NCBI GenBank assembly: GCA_903863315.1 | Contig: CAIPBN010000904.1 | Coordinates: 1 to 6,530 of the forward strand | Length of the DNA: 6,530 bases | Direction of reading: 5' to 3' | Source: an uncultured Verrucomicrobiota bacterium | Lineage (GTDB): Bacteria; Verrucomicrobiota; Verrucomicrobiia; Limisphaerales; SXTU01 | Shown here: in pieces, positions 5,937-6,530 of the stretch | How the letters are laid out: every line of letters starts with the position of its first letter | How positions within the stretch are numbered: the first letter of the stretch is position 1 | Program-made: the position numbers and the translations under genes | The notes under the pieces: generated by a model | What the model was told of the DNA's origin: nothing | The model's input: only the letters and a program-made list of their open reading frames with translations | Databases searched by the model: none

Positions 5937-6530
5937 ATGCAGAGCACGCATAATTGGCACATTCAGGCTACACGCCCCATCATTACGCCACGCCAACTCT
6001 CCGAGGCGCTTCCGCTCACTGCGGAACTGGCCGAGACAGTTGTTGCCGGCAGGCACACCGTGCAAAACATCCTCGACCGCAAGGATGGCCGGCTGCTGGT
6101 GATCGTCGGGCCGTGCTCGATTCACGACCCGGTGGCAGCGGTGGATTACGCGCGCCACCTGCTGCCGCTGCGCAACGAGTTGAAGGACCGCATGGAGATC
6201 ATCATGCGCGTCTATTTCGAAAAGCCCCGCACCATCCTGGGCTGGAAGGGTTTGATCAACGATCCGCACCTGAACAACTCCTGCGACATCGAGACCGGCT
6301 TGAAGGTGGGGCGCCGGCTGCTGCTCGACATCGTCGGGCTGGGCATGCCGGTGGCTACGGAGTTTCTGGATCCCGTGGTGCCCCAGTATCTGGCGGATCT
6401 CGTGAGCTGGGCGGCCGTGGGCGCGCGCACCACGGAGTCCCAGACCCACCGCGAGATGGCCAGCGGGCTTTCCATGCCGGTGGGTTTCAAGAACGGCACT
6501 GATGGCAGCTTGGAAACCGCCGTCAACGCC
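5937..6530 (+). CDS. Class I 3-deoxy-7-phosphoheptulonate (DAHP) synthase, N-terminal part (3' end outside window)
   Basis: The first 198 codons are visible and the frame is open at the right edge. The enzyme condenses phosphoenolpyruvate with erythrose 4-phosphate, the first step of the shikimate pathway to aromatic amino acids. The sequence closely follows the AroF/AroG/AroH family: GPCSIHDP (58-65), RVYFEKPRT (91-99), GWKGLINDP (102-110), EFLD (142-145), QYLADL, GARTTESQ (162-169) and PVGFKNGTDG (181-190). Catalytic or substrate residues C60, R91, K96, R164 and K185 fall exactly one position before their E. coli AroG equivalents. P149 and S179 correspond to residues linked to feedback inhibition in AroG, so an allosterically controlled enzyme is likely, though which amino acid inhibits it cannot be told. 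An in-frame TAG at 5916-5918 leaves ATG 5937 as the only ATG; no Shine-Dalgarno sequence is seen. About 150 residues, including later metal ligands, are missing off-window. Confidence 0.96.
   Translation, partial: MQSTHNWHIQATRPIITPRQLSEALPLTAELAETVVAGRHTVQNILDRKDGRLLVIVGPCSIHDPVAAVDYARHLLPLRNELKDRMEIIMRVYFEKPRTILGWKGLINDPHLNNSCDIETGLKVGRRLLLDIVGLGMPVATEFLDPVVPQYLADLVSWAAVGARTTESQTHREMASGLSMPVGFKNGTDGSLETAVNA

Noticed and set aside
5954..6502. Plus-strand reading frame of 182 codons overlapping the DAHP synthase region
   Set aside because: The other frame beginning at 5937 encodes an unmistakable DAHP synthase over its whole visible length; this one is low-complexity shadow sequence.

Overview
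The window is a GC-rich bacterial chromosomal segment in which every supported gene lies on the + strand. It holds the 3' end of a Gfo/Idh/MocA-family oxidoreductase, a Tat-signal-bearing TIM-barrel protein of the sugar phosphate isomerase/epimerase type, a ComEC/Rec2-type DNA-uptake channel, a NifS/IscS-type cysteine desulfurase, and the 5' part of a class I DAHP synthase (aroF/G/H type) that runs off the right edge. The long minus-strand reading frames mirror these genes and have no recognisable protein content.

The pairing of a Gfo/Idh/MocA oxidoreductase with a Tat-targeted TIM-barrel protein, the high GC and the absence of clear Shine-Dalgarno sequences before the four visible start codons fit a free-living member of the Verrucomicrobiota/Planctomycetota group, most likely Verrucomicrobiota. 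This is an inference from gene style; no taxonomic marker is present.

Layout: 1-728, oxidoreductase C-terminal part; 729-1016, a gap largely filled by a highly structured palindromic element (about 772-948) with a long outer stem and three internal hairpins; 1017-1907, TIM-barrel protein; 1908-2018, a gap with a stem-loop and a weak promoter-like pair; 2019-4523, ComEC; 4524-4653, a gap with nothing convincing; 4654-5829, cysteine desulfurase; 5830-5936, a gap with a two-part GC-rich stem-loop; 5937-6530, DAHP synthase, partial.

The first two genes plausibly act together on sugars or sugar derivatives. ComEC, the desulfurase and DAHP synthase are unrelated housekeeping or accessory functions, and their gaps of about 107-130 bases suggest separate transcription rather than one tight operon. 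I see no phage, CRISPR, toxin-antitoxin or insertion-sequence genes. The points most worth a second look are the apparent loss of metal-binding residues in the ComEC metallo-beta-lactamase-like domain and the multi-hairpin palindromic element at 772-948.
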